DNA from: Lineus longissimus
Lineage: Eukaryota > Nemertea > Pilidiophora > Heteronemertea > Lineidae
DNA: 64,000 bases
Assembly: GCF_910592395.1 (NCBI RefSeq)
Contig: NC_088310.1
Coordinates: forward strand, 8,687,501 to 8,751,500
Direction of reading: 5' to 3'
Shown: positions 10,895 through 26,876 of the stretch, in pieces
Layout of the letters: every line of letters starts with the position of its first letter
Position numbering within the stretch: position 1 is the stretch's first letter
Made by a program: the position numbers and the translations under genes
Notes under the pieces: generated by a model
What the model was told of the DNA's origin: nothing
What the model saw: the letters and a program-made list of their open reading frames with translations, nothing else
Database searches by the model: none

Positions 10895-13292
10895 TTACAT
10901 GACATAGCACATCCAACCGCCGTTTTTCCCTAATGCCGCATCCTCACTTCTGGGTGGTGACTTTGATTGGCGGGAAATACGGGGCGATTTCCTTACCGCA
11001 TGAACAGGGCAGCTTTTCTTGGGACATCCTCGAGGGGACTTGTTACCACTTTTCGGACTCCGTATTCTCGGCGATGTCCTCGTCTTCGGCGACTTATAAC
11101 TATGTCGCGGACCCTGCTCCGTCTTAGGCGAAGTGAACTTTTCCGAGGATTTCTTTGGCACCGTACCCCTTAGCGGTCTCTTCCCTTTAGGTTGTCCACT
11201 ACGGGTAGCAGGTGGGCTATACCTGCTCGTAAGCACAAGGTTGGCCTGATCACTCCTATGCCTTACTCTTTTCGGTGATAAAAATTCACTGTCCACATCC
11301 CGGTGACGTTTTCTCCCATCATCAACGCGTTCTCCTATTCGGTGTGGTGTTCCTTTATATTTATGATTCGACCTGAAATTAGTTTCGGATATTTTTCATG
11401 TTGAGGGGTTGAAAAAGAAACATACATTGAAGGAACTGCTTGGTAAGCCACTTCCCTGACCAGGGGAATAATATCCGTCGGCAAAAACCAGGTGGTACAA
11501 CCATGGAGTCAGGTTTCCAGACCGCCACCTACTTCTTTGATGTGGATGCTATAGTTAGATGGACACAAAAATATTATAATAACCTGAAGATTTCAAGAAA
11601 AAAATCCGTGCAGAGCGGAAAAGGCCAATGGACTACGTCATTGAACACAAATACATACAAAAAGTTATTTCATTATAATGGTTATCAAAAGTTTTAAAAT
11701 CCTGTTTGGTCGTTCTGGTAAAATCCCAGATCAATTAAAACCAAACTTCAAAATAATCCGGCAAGTAAATCGCCCTTCAGAGCCCAAAGCGATGCGGACG
11801 ATAATACTCACCGATCACGATGTCGTCTGGTATCTCCAAGGGTTATCCTCACGGCACCTTCCTCTCTACCGCCTGTAGCTGCTTGATCACCTTCTGATGA
11901 TGCGGGGACGGACTCCTCGACATCGTTATTCTGATCATATTCTGCACATTTTTGAATCGTCTGCTCCCTTCTAATCCGTAGGTGATATCCATATCTGGTT
12001 CCGGTGACTTCAGTGGGCTCGGGGACCTCCCCCAGTTGGTTTTCCACGCTGAACGTGGGAGGTGCGGGCGGTCCTCCGTTTTTAACCGGAGATTCTGGAT
12101 GCCCCGGCGCATTATGCCCAACGCATTTGGCGCCTCGCTTTGGTTGATCTTCTTTTTCACTTGGGCCAGAAGATCTTGGCCCGGCGGTCCGAAAGGGCCG
12201 CTCTGAAATCTTTTCCGATTGACGTTGGACCCATCTTTCTATGGTCCGATGCCGTAATCTTGGTGTCTCTTCTTTTTCGGACAATGATGCTTCGTGCAAT
12301 GCTAAGTTGTGACAACTGAGCTCAACGGGAACTCCACTACTATTGGCTGGTTGTGCGTAAGAAGCCTCCGAGTTTGTCGTTTCTTTTTCTTGCTGGATAC
12401 AAGATTGTGTTGCTTGGCCCCAAGCATCTTTTGGTGATTTTGGTTGTTCCGCTTGCTTACTTTTTTGGTTCGATGACTTAGCCCGCAAAACCACTGTATT
12501 GGGGATATTTACTCGGTCGTTTTCATCAAAGCGATACGTTAACGTCAATCGATTGCCAGACTTAGAAATGTCCAATTTTTCGGCTTGATTGTCATTTCCT
12601 TTACCTCTTTGCACTATTTCTTTTTCTTTCGCATTTCTTTGGATGTGCGCCTGTGGAAGGACAGAGGGCTTTTCCTCCACCGAAGAAACAGACGTTTTGG
12701 TTTCCTCAGACTTGGCATTTTTCTTTGTTGATGGTGTCCGAGCGCTTTTCGACGCTGTACCGGTTGTGGTCTTCGGTCTTTCTTGGACAGAACTCGCTAC
12801 GTATCCCACCGGTGATCCAGGGACACTTCTACCAAGGCCTGCAGTTGTGGGATGCTTAAATGAGGAACCATCACCCAAAACGCCAGTGAAGTTTTTGGGT
12901 AAAGGCTTGATACGTGGTGTTTTCCACACTAATCCCGGGCGTGACGAAGGAGCAGAAACAAATTGCTGTGATGGGACGTAGTAAGGAAGTGTTCCAACTG
13001 GTGGGGCGGATTGACCAACTACTTCAGCATGACTCAGAAGAATTCGAAATTTAAATCGAGTCATTCCGCTCACCTTCCAAAGCTGATCCATGTGTTGATA
13101 TTTCTTTCGAACGCGCCGCGTGGCAATGATAGAATCGGCCAAAGAATTCTCTATCCCTGGAATGGATGCGAGTTGCCTCGCAGTGCAAAGATTAAGATCG
13201 AATTTCGTCGACATTTTTTTTAAACATGAAATAAAGAAATTGGATGCATTGGATGGGTTTCCTGGTTTTCCTGAAACATCGAAATTCGCCAT
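10895..13292 (-). CDS. Helix-hairpin-helix protein with S/K/P-rich basic tail, function unknown
   Basis: Two exons, 11812-13292 and 10895-11372, join in phase (GTGAG donor, TTTCAG acceptor) to give 652 aa. I chose the ATG at 13292 (MANFDVSGKPG); MSTKFDL at residue 27 is an alternative. Residues ~31-90 contain two helix-hairpin-helix-like repeats, LCTARQLASIPGIENSLADS and MDQLWKVSGMTRFKFRILL, with the PGI and SGM turns, resembling the ComEA-type DNA-binding fold. The middle is long, polar and low in hydrophobics, so probably disordered. Exon 2 is very basic and rich in SPK, SPR and KSP-like motifs (KSPKTRTSPRIRSPKSGNK), reminiscent of minor-groove-binding SPKK tails of histone-like proteins. 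I infer a nuclear DNA-binding or chromatin role; no catalytic domain is visible. It is convergent with CatSper1. Confidence 0.75.
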
Positions 13293-13324
13293 CCGGGATC
13301 GAAATTTTCGACAACGGTTTGACG

Positions 13325-13445
13325 TCAGTTGATGTAACAGAGCGCGCACCTGCTCTCTCGGGTTTTACGTCATGACATCATCACTGACGACAGGCCAATG
13401 AGAGGCTGCCGAGGTCCCGAGACGTCATCAATGAAGTACGTCATA
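13325..13445 (-). promoter_or_regulatory. CRE-rich promoter of the helix-hairpin-helix gene
   Basis: Just upstream of the start codon are several CRE-like cores: TGACGTCA at about 13320, and ACGTCATGACATCATC, GACGTCATCAATGA and TACGTCAT between 13365 and 13445. A CCAAT motif lies at about 13395. Multiple CREB/ATF-type sites and no TATA box suggest a CRE-driven promoter, common in germline-expressed genes. The expression pattern is inferred. Confidence 0.45.
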
Positions 13446-14591
13446 CTTTTTATTGTTTCACTGATCAATTTGATGAGCTCAAAGTTGTTTGAAAATAACC
13501 AACTAGAAAAAATCGGGTGCTAATACCTTTTAAGTGGGTTTTATTGATGTAACTTGATTGTGGCACAGGGGCATGTTTCATTGTGAAAGCTTCCCAGAGG
13601 ACACCATTTTTTTAATAGGAGAGCACTGTGCCCACAGCGAGACACACTTACTCAGACAGATCGCGGAGGATTTACCGTCACAACCACACCAGGGACAATT
13701 TCGCTTCCAGTCTTGTCACACCATGATGGTTGTTTCGGAATCTTTTCAACTAAAAGTCCACTGCGCTAGGCCAAAAATAGTTCCCCGTTTACTCTCCCCC
13801 CCCCCATCAACCTTGAGCGCACCCAGGGAACTGCCCCCTGAGGCCCTGCGGCTGCCCTCTTTTCATCCCGTAGGACTGGGCGAGGAGTTAGTTCCCATCC
13901 ATCACAGGCGCGCGGAAATACTGACATGCCCCAGTGTAACAGGAATTGCTGTCCTTACGATGTTTCTCTATCGTCAAATGTTTTCGTCTACTGCCGTTGA
14001 AAGCTTGATAATCATTGCAAAGTTGTGCGCGACGTCAATAATTTGTTCCAAAGGTATTTTTATCGTGGGACATAGTTTCCTTTTACCCTGAACCCTGTCA
14101 GAATGTCCATGCGTCTGCATTCTGTTCACTCAACCAACACTAAAAATAGCTTATGAGCAGGTTGCAGGTATATGAAATGCCAGCTTTTGGGCTCAAAAGC
14201 TTCTTTCAGCATAAAACACACTTTTATCCTTTTCTATTGAGAGGACGGAGGACCTAATTGTGAGTTCAGAGCCTTGTTTCCCAAGGCGACAAGAAAGTTT
14301 TTAAGCCTCATATCCTGACGACATGTTCATGCCCGTACTCTCACCAGGGTGGCTGCAACTTCGATCTCATCGTGACCCACAAGGTTTGGGGATTTCGAAG
14401 TAACTCGGAGCCCAGTAGTGATGACGCAAACGCATGAGAGTCTGGATGCCTTGATTCAGACGTCTCCAGCAAACTGGCTGAAACTTCTTTGGCACAGACC
14501 TTCGAGGCAGTTTGATTTCGTCATCCTTTCATAGTTTTTCCTGGGGAGGGACAAGACCGACCAGTACGTCCGAAGTGCAGGCCACTCCGGC
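13446..14591. other. Intergenic sequence without a supported gene
   Basis: An open frame at 13558-14091 has no recognisable domain, and its composition is not clearly coding. The segment 14450-14600 adjoins the LINE fragment and may include a divergent part of it. Confidence 0.4.
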
Positions 14592-15395
14592 ATGGATGGA
14601 ATGAGTAACCCCGACAAGACTGAGGTCATGCTCTTTGGCACTCAGTACGCACTGCAATCATTTGAGTTACCTTCAGTCAACATTGCCGGCACAGTCGCTC
14701 AAGTGTCGAAAGTTCCGGTTCGGAACCTCGGTGTTCTGTTTGATTCTAACTTGTCTATGGATGCACATGTGTCAAGCGTTGTGCGTTCTGCCTCTTACCA
14801 CCTGCGGAATATAGGTCTTGTCAGGAGGCAGCTGACAGTTGATGCCACCAAGAATCTTGCTCAAGCCCTCGTGCTGTCCAGACTTGATTATTGCAACAGC
14901 AGCCTGGCTGGAATTTCGGAACAATCGCTACGCAAGCTCCAGCTAGTGCAAAACCGTGCAGCACGCCTTGTTACTAGAACCAATCGTCGGGCACACATCA
15001 CTCCAGTTCTTCCCGAGCTGCACTGGCTGCCTGTGCGCGAGCGCATACAGTTCAAGTTAATTCTTCTCACTTATAAAGTATACCATCATTTGGCACCCAA
15101 TTACCTCAACGATCTCCTCGAACATTACACACCCCCTCGCTCCCTTCGCTCTGGATCTATGGACCTTCTAAAGGAAAACAAATACAGACTAAAAACTTTC
15201 GGAGGACGATCCTTTTCCATTCTTGCGCCTCAGGTGTGGAACTCACTACCGTCCACCCTGAGAGCTGCACAGGACGTCAATACTTTCCGCAGAGACTTAA
15301 AAACATATTTGTTTGTGCAAGCTTATGAGCGCCTGTGAACATTGTTCCAGTGATACGGGCGCTATATAAATGACAATTTCATTCATTCATTCAAT
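14592..15395 (+). mobile_element. CR1/L2-clade non-LTR retrotransposon, 3' fragment
   Basis: The 248-aa frame (to 15338) starts at NPDKTEVMLFGTQ. It contains the typical region after the reverse transcriptase palm: LDYCNSSLAGI, LQLVQNRAARLVTR, HITPVLPELHWLPVRERIQF and WNSLPSTLR, ending in FRRDLKTYLF. The endonuclease and catalytic RT motifs are missing, so this is a 5'-truncated, immobile copy. After the stop it ends GGGCGCTATATAAATGACAA then (ATTC)n at about 15380-15395, the short-repeat tail typical of CR1/L2 elements. The frame has no internal stop, so insertion is fairly recent. Confidence 0.9.
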
Positions 15396-16865
15396 GAAGG
15401 AAGGAGTAATGAAACTATCACTTTGCAGACGTACCATGGTAAATTTGGCAATGATATGATTTGAGTCATGGGCAAAACCTTAACAAAAGTTTCATTTTGT
15501 CCTTAGCAAGGTTTTGATTTTCTTTATTAACTTCAACATCAAAAACTTTGCTAAATTAATGAAACCTGTGACCTTGAGTATTGAGGTCCATTTCTTCAGC
15601 CGGACATTTGATTTCTTTATTAACTTTCAATATCAAACGCCTAGCTAAACAAATGAACTCAAGTGGCCTTATATTGTTTCCTATGTGATGTGTAGGGATA
15701 TTTCATGACCCATTCTTTCATTCGGCCTTCTCCATTTATCCTGAGATTGACGGTTTTTTCACTCCTACGTCAATCGAGAGGCGGAGTTGGTTTTTGAAAA
15801 CCACTTGCTATGCCAGGAAGTTCCCATTTGGCTTCTATCTTAAATTCCAAAGGTCTCCGATGCAGCCATCTTTTTCCTCACTAGCCTCCATACTGTAGTA
15901 TTTCTTCAGAGCATTACCACAATCAACCACATCGCCACATCCGTTCGGCATCTTTGCTTCTCTACTAGAACTTAATGCATAAAGCGCCTATACATTCCAA
16001 GTCGGGTTACCGTTTCATTCCTCTCTTTATCTTGTCTCCATCTCCATGTGTCTTTGTTACATCCTAAATGATACTCTCGGGCTGCTTTTGTTCCCCTCTC
16101 TTCAACCTCTTTTCTCCCAAATTTCTTTCATGACCCAAACTGTCCGTGCCTCCATTCTACCTACATTCAGATGACATCTCTAACAGACCACTTTTCTAAT
16201 TACCCTCTCCTCAATTTTTACAACCGAAATGTCGTCCGTATCTCCCTATATTTCCAATTACTAAGGTGTTAGCCAAACATAACCTACCCGCATGATGGGT
16301 AAGTTGCTAGTGTTTAATCGTGATTTAAGTAATGCCCTCCTTCTATATCTGTTTTATCCTCCGCCATCCTGTATCTTCTTCTTCCAACTTTTCCCTGGGA
16401 ATTTCATTGAGTTTTGCCTCTGTCCAACCTCAAGTCATGAGAGCACAAATTAGATTCCTCCCTTTCTCCTTGAGTTCTGTTCAATCCAACTGCCGCGGCA
16501 ACTGCCCTCTTCTCCCTCCACCACCCGAGGACTTCTCAACTCCCCCTCCTCATCAGATTCCAAATAACCCCCGTAGCTGTCGACTGCCTCCACCTCTTCC
16601 TCAATCCCCATCACATATTTACACTGGCCCTTGACGATCCCATGTCTTCTCATCAAGACCATCGTCAGCCCCCCCCCCCCCCCATCAACACGCTTCATCC
16701 GATATATTCTATCCATCTCCCACTCCTCAGCTAACGTACGTCAAGTAATCACAAATCACTTTCCCTCTCCGTTTCCTTGATTCCCTAATCAAACCTGTGA
16801 TGTCGTCAAGCTCTATCCCTCTCACTCTCACCTGTTTCCGCCTCCTCCAAACAACTACATTCCAT
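15396..16865. other. Intergenic pyrimidine-rich sequence, no gene seen
   Basis: No domain-bearing frame occurs. From about 16000 the plus strand becomes C/T-rich and leads into the minisatellite; a poly-C run lies at about 16668-16683. Short open frames here follow from composition. Confidence 0.5.
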
Positions 16866-17903
16866 ACATTCCCCTCCCCCAACCCCACTTCACTGCAAGT
16901 AATCTCCAATCTTCCTCTCCTGTTCTCTATTTCCCCTCCCCCAACCCCACTTCACTGCAAGTAATCTCCAATCTTCCTCTCCTGCTCTCTATTTACCCTC
17001 CCCCAACCCCACTTCACTGCAAGTGCAAGTAATCTCCAATCTTCCTCTCCTGCCCTCTATTTCCCCTCCCCCAACCCCACTTCACTGCAAGTAATCTCCA
17101 ATCTTCCTCTCCTGCTCTCTATTTACCCTCCCCCAACCCCACTTCACTGCAAGTAATCTCCAATCTTCCTCTCCTGCTCTCTATTTACCCTCCCCCAACC
17201 CCACTTCACTGCAAGTAATCTCCAATCTTCCTCTCCTGCTCTCTATTTACCCTCCCCCAACCCCACTTCACTGCAAGTAATCTCCAATCTTCCTCTCCTG
17301 CACTCTATTTACCCTCCCCCAACCCCACTTCACTGCAAGTAATCTCCAACCTTCCTCTCCTGCTCTCTATTTACCCTCCCCCAACCCCACTTCACTGCAA
17401 GATCTCCAATCTTCCTCTCCTGCTCTCTATTTACCCTCCCCCAACCCCACTTCACTGCAAGTAATCTCCAATCTTCCTCTCCTGCTCTCTATTTACCCTC
17501 CCCCAACCCCACTTCACTGCAAGTAATCTCCAACCTTCCTCTCCTGCTCTCTATTTACCCTCCCCCAACCCCACTTCACTGCAAGTAATCTCCAATCTTC
17601 TTCTCCTGCTCTCTATTTACCCTCCCCCAACCCAACTTCACTGCAAGTAATCTCCAATCTTCCTCTCCTGCTCTCTATTTACCCTCCCCCAACCCCACTT
17701 CACTGCAAGTAATCTCCAATCTTCCTCTCCTGCTCTCTATTTACCCTCCCCCAACCCCACTTCACTGCAAGTAATCTCCAATCTTCCTCTCCTGCTCTCT
17801 ATTTACCCTCCCCCAACCCCACTTCACTGCAAGTGATCTCCAATCTTCCTCTCCTGTTCTCTATTTACCCTCCCTCTAACCTCATTTCACCGCAAGTACT
17901 TCG
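16866..17903 (+). repeat. 62-bp minisatellite, about 16 copies
   Basis: The unit is ATTTACCCTCCCCCAACCCC followed by ACTTCACTGCAAGTAATCTC and CAATCTTCCTCTCCTGCTCT plus CT. Successive ATTTACCC starts at 17121, 17183 and 17245 fix the 62-bp period. Early copies carry TTTCCC instead of TTTACCC, one copy has an extra GTGCAA (about 17020), and one lacks GTA (17400). The last copy is degenerate (CCCTCTAACCTCATTTCACC). The strand is strongly pyrimidine-rich and no coding role is evident. Confidence 0.95.
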
Positions 17904-17979
17904 TCTTCTTCTCTTTATCTTGCTCCACTCTCAACGTCACTGAAGTTGTCCTACCATAGTCCTCGTCACCGTTTATGCT

Positions 17980-20600
17980 GTCCGAAGTTACTGTCTACTG
18001 TTCGCAATCTACTGTCACTGTCACTGTCACTGTCTCTGTACACTGTCTGCCCGATCCCGATCCCATTTCAGCGCAAGTACTCCTCAGTATTTCTCTCCTA
18101 TTCTACAGTTACCCACCCTCAAACCCCATTTCACCAGGAGCAGTCCTCAATCGTCCTTGTTCTCTAGCTACTGTCACAATCACTACCGTTGTCCTTGTCA
18201 CTTTCTGTAGTGACAGTCCACTGACCGTTGTCTACTGCCAACGTAACTGTCCGCTGTCCACCGTCCACTGTCCACTCCTACTTTCTTGTTTAAATCACTG
18301 CCATTGTCGCTGTCTATTAGTGTTTATTGCCTACTACCCTCTGTCACTATCCTCGCGATCGTCACTGTCATCAACACTGTCCACTGTCTACTGTTCTTGT
18401 CAATGTCCACAGTCCACGACTGTCTACTGTCCACTGTCTCTGTCTCTGTCCACTGTCACTGTCACTGTCCGCTGTCACTGTCCGCTGTCACTGTCCGCTG
18501 TCCGCTGTCACTGTCCGCTGTCACTGTCCTGGTCTTTGTATTGTCCTTGTCACTGTCCTCTGTCACTGTCACTGTCACTATCCGCTGTCACTGTCCTGGT
18601 CCTAGTATTGTCCTTGTCACTGTCTTCTGCTTACTGTAGATGTCCATTGTCCACTGCCTACTGTCGACTGTCACTGTCACAGTCCATTGTAAATGATCTA
18701 GAACTAATCTGGAACTAATCCGATCAATGGCGCAGTCCTTGTCGTTGCCAATGTCGCTTCTCTCTTCCCATTGTCCGTTGTTGATTGTCACTGATCACTT
18801 TAATTGTCACTGTCCACTGCCATTGCCACTGCCACTGTTATTGCCATTGTCATTGTCACTGCCAATTTGCCTACTAATATCTAACCCATAATTTTACCTC
18901 AAGTGATTCTGAATCGTCCTCTCGTGTTCTCTATTTACTCACCCTGTATCACAATTTCTCAGCAAGTGATCCCCAACCATCAACTCCTGTTCTCTATTCA
19001 CCTACCTCACCTAACCCACTTCACCGCCTCGCCTGTCTTCTATATCCCCCACCCAACCCCATTTCTGCGCAAGTAATCTCCGATCGTCCTCTTCTGCCTT
19101 TACTGCTATTGTCACTTTATGTCTTTGTCCACAGACTGACCACTCACAACTGTCCACCGCCCATTGTAACTGTCACTGTCCTTGTCACTGTCCATCCCGT
19201 CACCGTCTCTGTCCATGTCTTTGTCACTGTCCATGTCCTTGTCACTGTCTACGTCCTTGTCACTGTCCACTGTAAACTGTCCATTGTTACGGTCGCAGTT
19301 CACCGTCGCGCTGTCCACTGTCCACTGTACTGTGTACACTGTCCAGTGTCAACAGACACTGTGCATGGTACTGTCAAGAGTCCACTATCACCTTAGCAGT
19401 TCCATCCCCTAAACCTATTTCAATGAAAGTAATCTTCCTTTCCTGATCTTTTTTCGGTCACTTTCGTTGTCCTTGGCACAGACAACTGTCTACCATCCAC
19501 TCTCCCATCACTGTTCGCCGTCTGTCCATGCTTTACTGCCAACTTCCCACTGGCTTTAAGTTATTCGCAATCTTCCTCTCCTGTTTTTTTTCTAATCGCG
19601 ACTGTCTACTGTAACTGGCTCTGTCTATGTCGTTGTTGTTATAACACCCCTACCCCCCCCCCCCCCACACACCCCTATTTCACTGCAAATAATCTCCAAT
19701 CTTCCTCTCCTGTTCTCTGTTTACCCTCCCCCAACCCCACTTCACTGCAAGTAATCTCCAATCTTCCTCTCCTGCTCTCTATTTACCCTCCCCCAACCCC
19801 ACTTCACTGCAAGTAATCTCCAGCCGTCCTCTCCTGTTCTCTATTTACCCTCCCTCAACCCCATTTCACTGCAAATAATCTCCAATCTTCCTCTCGTGTT
19901 CTCTATTTACCCTTCAGTCTTTCTGTCCTGTTTTCTTTTTACCCACCCCAAGCCAATTTCACGGCAAATAATCCACAATCTTCCTTTCCTGATCTCTGTT
20001 CCCAATCCACTGTCACCGCCATTGTCATTGTCCACTGTCCTAAGTGTCCACTGTACACCAACTTCCTTATCTCATTTAAGCGCTATTGCACGATCCTCAA
20101 TAATCCTTTCCTGATATTTGTTCTCTATCCACTGTCACAATCACTCTCATTGTCCTTCCACTATCCACTGCTCGCGGTCCTCTGTACTGTCCACGACTGA
20201 CCACTGTCCACGGTCACTATCCTGTCTACCCACCCCTTACACATCGACGCGCAAGTAATCCTTTCCTGATCCTTGTTCTCTAGCCATTGTCACAGCCAGA
20301 GTCGTTCTTGTCATTTTTACTGTCTCTGTCCTGCCTGTCCGCAGCCCAGTGTCCACTGTCCACGGTCACTCTCTTGCTTTCACTGTTTTGTGTCCCAACC
20401 TCTAACTCCATCTCAGCGCAGTTGTCCTCTCTCCCCGGTCACAGTCGTTGTCCTTGTTCTTGTGACTGTCTGGAGTAGCTGTTACCGCCATTGCCGAAGC
20501 ATGTGCGATTGTCGCTCCGCGCACTGTCTGACTGTCCACTGTCCATCGTCACTCTCACAGTCATTGTCCTCCTAGCTATAACATTTCCAACGCCACTGTC
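17980..20600 (+). repeat. Degenerate TGTCAC/TGTCCAC simple-sequence region
   Basis: Long stretches are built from CACTGTC, CCACTGTC and CGCTGTC, densest at 18000-18700, 18780-18870 and 19120-19400, and thinner up to 20600. The open frames here are translations of the repeat, not genes. Degenerate 62-bp minisatellite copies (CATTTCA..GCAAGTAATC..CCTCTCCTGTTCTCT) are scattered within it, for example around 18070, 18890 and 19060. Confidence 0.85.
19672..19960 (+). repeat. Second cluster of the 62-bp minisatellite, 4-5 copies
   Basis: Same consensus as 16866-17903 (TTCACTGCAAGTAATCTCCA), with two near-perfect and several diverged units, then decayed copies out to about 20280. The two clusters bracket the TGTCAC-rich block, suggesting that one long array was invaded or expanded internally. 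Confidence 0.9.
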
Positions 20601-20929
20601 GTTGGCATTGTTCTTAGCTGTCTTTGACCTTAATATTACCGTAGGCCTATATAGTAATTGGTCACTGCCAATATCACTGCACCGACACTTTTATCGTCTC
20701 TCTTACTGTTCCTGTCACCGTCGATTAAAAACTTACCTTTATACTTTTCAGCTGTAAGCTCCACTCTTACCTCTTTCTTTCGTAAGCGAATGCTGCCAAA
20801 CGTCATGAACGATGGTTGCGCTGCGGTATTTGACGAAAATCAGGCATGAAATTCGGATGAAATCGAAAAAAGATGTTGGCGAGTAAAATACAAAGCCGCG
20901 AATGACGCGGTAACCAAGGTGGCGTTGCT

Positions 20930-20990
20930 TTGCCCGCTGCATGACGTCGTGACGTCATAGGAACTTTGATGACGTAACCGATGTAAGTCC
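20930..20990. promoter_or_regulatory. Orphan cluster of CRE sites
   Basis: The string ATGACGTCGTGACGTCATAG followed by GAACTTTGATGACGTAACC holds three or four CRE cores within 45 bp, including one full TGACGTCA. It sits in a locally CpG-containing patch (20780-21000). No gene start is recognisable on either side. Confidence 0.4.
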
Positions 20991-20999
20991 GATCTGGAC

Positions 21000-22079
21000 G
21001 TATCACTTGTTTTTACTGTCACGGTCGCTCTCATTCTCAGAAATCCAGATAATTGGTAATTGGTGGATAAGTTTTATTATCAGCATCGAAGTTAGAGCGA
21101 TACCGAGTTGCCTTCTTCTGGCAACACAGAGTGGAAAACGGCAACTGATATGTCGAATGTCATCGTCATGGACAAATCGTGTCTCTTTCGTGTATCTTGG
21201 AGAAACTGTTTTTTTCTGATCTTACGTCTCCTTTGGCATATGGCGGACACGGACTGCCGTTATCTTGGAGAAACTGCGTCTCTTATGTTTCCTTAGGCAC
21301 GAGACTGTCTCCATCTTGGAGAAATGTATCTACGTATCTTTAGGCAAGCGGGGGCACGGACAGTCATCACGTCCACGATACAAACCTAATCCTTCAGTAC
21401 TGCGTTTTTAATGTCGATTTCAGCCCTTAGTCTCCCCCGCTCCCCGCCGAAGTTGGCGGCCAGTGGATCCCGGTCAGAGCACGGTATCTTCCACATTCGC
21501 CTAAACCTTTTTCGCCTAAACCTTTTTCACCTAATCCACATTCGCCTAATTCCACATAGGCGAATGTGGCATAAACCATATTCTATTGGTTCAGAGGAAA
21601 AAACCATACCTAACTATATATTCAATGAGAGGAACAGGTTCGTCTTCCTCATTCCCAGTAATGATTAAGATAATTACGGTAAACATCATGGGACCAGGAG
21701 CCACACATTCAATGGAACTGGGCCATTTCATCAGCAGAACCACCGGCTATAAGTGGTTTCCAGATCACATCCTCTATCACTTTGATTCCACTCTCTGCAC
21801 ACCGCTCAACAGCAGCCAGACGAAGCGCAGAAAATCTTAAAAGGTAAGCGAATTTGCTTGTCATTTTCGTTGTCCGTTTTCAAAAGACGGAAATAAATGT
21901 CATTATAACACGTCTATCTTATGACCTGCCCTCTCTTCCGAGAGTACATCCGGGCGCGACCGGTCTTTGAGTTTTTCTCATGGTCATACCAGTGCCGGTA
22001 CCTTTGCGAATCACGATGTCCGAGTTCACAGATGTTGCTGCAATCCCGCCCAAAAATTAATGTTAGTCTAGTCAACAGG
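21000..22079. other. Unassigned sequence with a small direct repeat
   Basis: At about 21498-21560 there are four loose copies of TTCGCCTAAACCTTT / TTCACCTAATCCACA, and the last part forms a small inverted repeat (CCACATTCGCC and GGCGAATGTGG). A 60-codon frame starting MIKIITVNIMG (about 21662-21840) is followed by a GTAAGC donor-like site but has no recognisable domain. Confidence 0.3.
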
Positions 22080-22414
22080 TGACCATCTACCATACGAAGG
22101 GCACTAACTGCTGCTAAACACCTTCACAGAATAGGCTTGCGAGACAGTTCTCAATGCGAATGTGGAACTGGAGACCAGACTCCAGCTCATGTGCTTCATA
22201 CCTGCTATCTCTAATGAAGATTAGAAAGGAAGACTGGCTAAAAGTCGCCACCCTTACCACAAAGATCTTGGGCTCTGAACTCTCTCAGGACAGCCAACTT
22301 TGTAACGAAAACTGAGTGACTGTCTAACGTGTGTCTCAAAAATGCCAAACGCCCAGAAGAAGAAGAAGAAGAAGAAGAAGAAGAAGAAGAAGAAGAAGAA
22401 GAAGAAGAAGAAGA
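22080..22414 (+). mobile_element. Non-LTR retrotransposon 3' tail ending in (GAA)n
   Basis: The plus strand at about 22135-22200 reads LRDSSQCECGTGDQTPAHVL then HTCY, the C-x-C-G ... H-x3-H-C motif found at the C-terminus of I/Jockey-like LINE proteins. The coding ends shortly after and runs into (AGA)n from 22355 to 22413. The microsatellite is therefore best read as the element's own 3' tail. The 5' part is lost. Confidence 0.55.
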
Positions 22415-23287
22415 TATCTCCTAATCTTTCTAATAAGGCAGTCACAACCAGCTGACAAGCACATCTTTAAATGGCCTAAGATGGAGTGTCCCCGGGAGAA
22501 AGGCATATCGAAGGTCACTGGCCTCCACAGAACCAGCATAAGAACAATACATTAGTCCGTCACCATACAAAAGAGGACACTTTTTCCATAGTACTTTTAA
22601 GACTGCTACTCCGGAGGACGACAGATTATCGAAGTTTTGTAACAGTACAATATATACCAATGCAGGATCCCATTCAAATATAGAAACTATGACCAGGTAT
22701 AGATACTCACATATACACCGGAGTAGCGCAGAGGAAACTTCCGCGCCTGTCACCTCCGAGGTCCCCGGTCGGTCCCGGTACACCCATGGGATAGAGAGGG
22801 CGACTCTCTTCGACAGCCTATAGGTTTCCTGTGGGTTCTACGGTTTCCTTCTACATGTACTTACATTACAATCGCCCAATGTTGTTTATAGAGCTGGTTG
22901 ACGCTCAGCTCTCAACTCAATATTTTTTACCATCATCAGTCATGTGCATATAGATATGAATAAATAAACGGTTAATTTATTAATAATCAAGTAACGGTCA
23001 TGGGACGCATGGCATCCTCGATTACACCCATTGTGTCAAAATGGGCATGAACGGGTGATCATTTTTTTGATGAAATGTTTGATTTGATAACTAGTGGATA
23101 ATTGTCGCAATCAGCGCCAGAGATATCCTGATGTGGCCTACTTCTGGTAAGTCTGGATGGACGACAATGATGTTGTAAACCGGATGCTGTCATCGGATCC
23201 ATCATTGGGAGTAAGGTGCAATAGTCAGATTGTGACAAAATCTATTCGGGTGCTGCTATTTTCTCATTGCCTCTTTCCTCTTCAAAG

Positions 23288-26876
<3,589 letters not shown>

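Noticed and set aside
13558-14091. 177-aa open frame upstream of the LINE
   Set aside because: No recognisable domain, no plausible start context or splice partners; probably chance.
16866-17903. CRISPR-like array
   Set aside because: Direct head-to-tail 62-bp units without unique spacers, in an animal genome; a minisatellite.
17975-18718. 247-aa open frame
   Set aside because: It is a translation of the TGTCAC-type repeat; all three frames are open for the same reason.
22254-22555. Poly-Arg and poly-Leu/Phe frames
   Set aside because: These are the GAA microsatellite translated in different frames.
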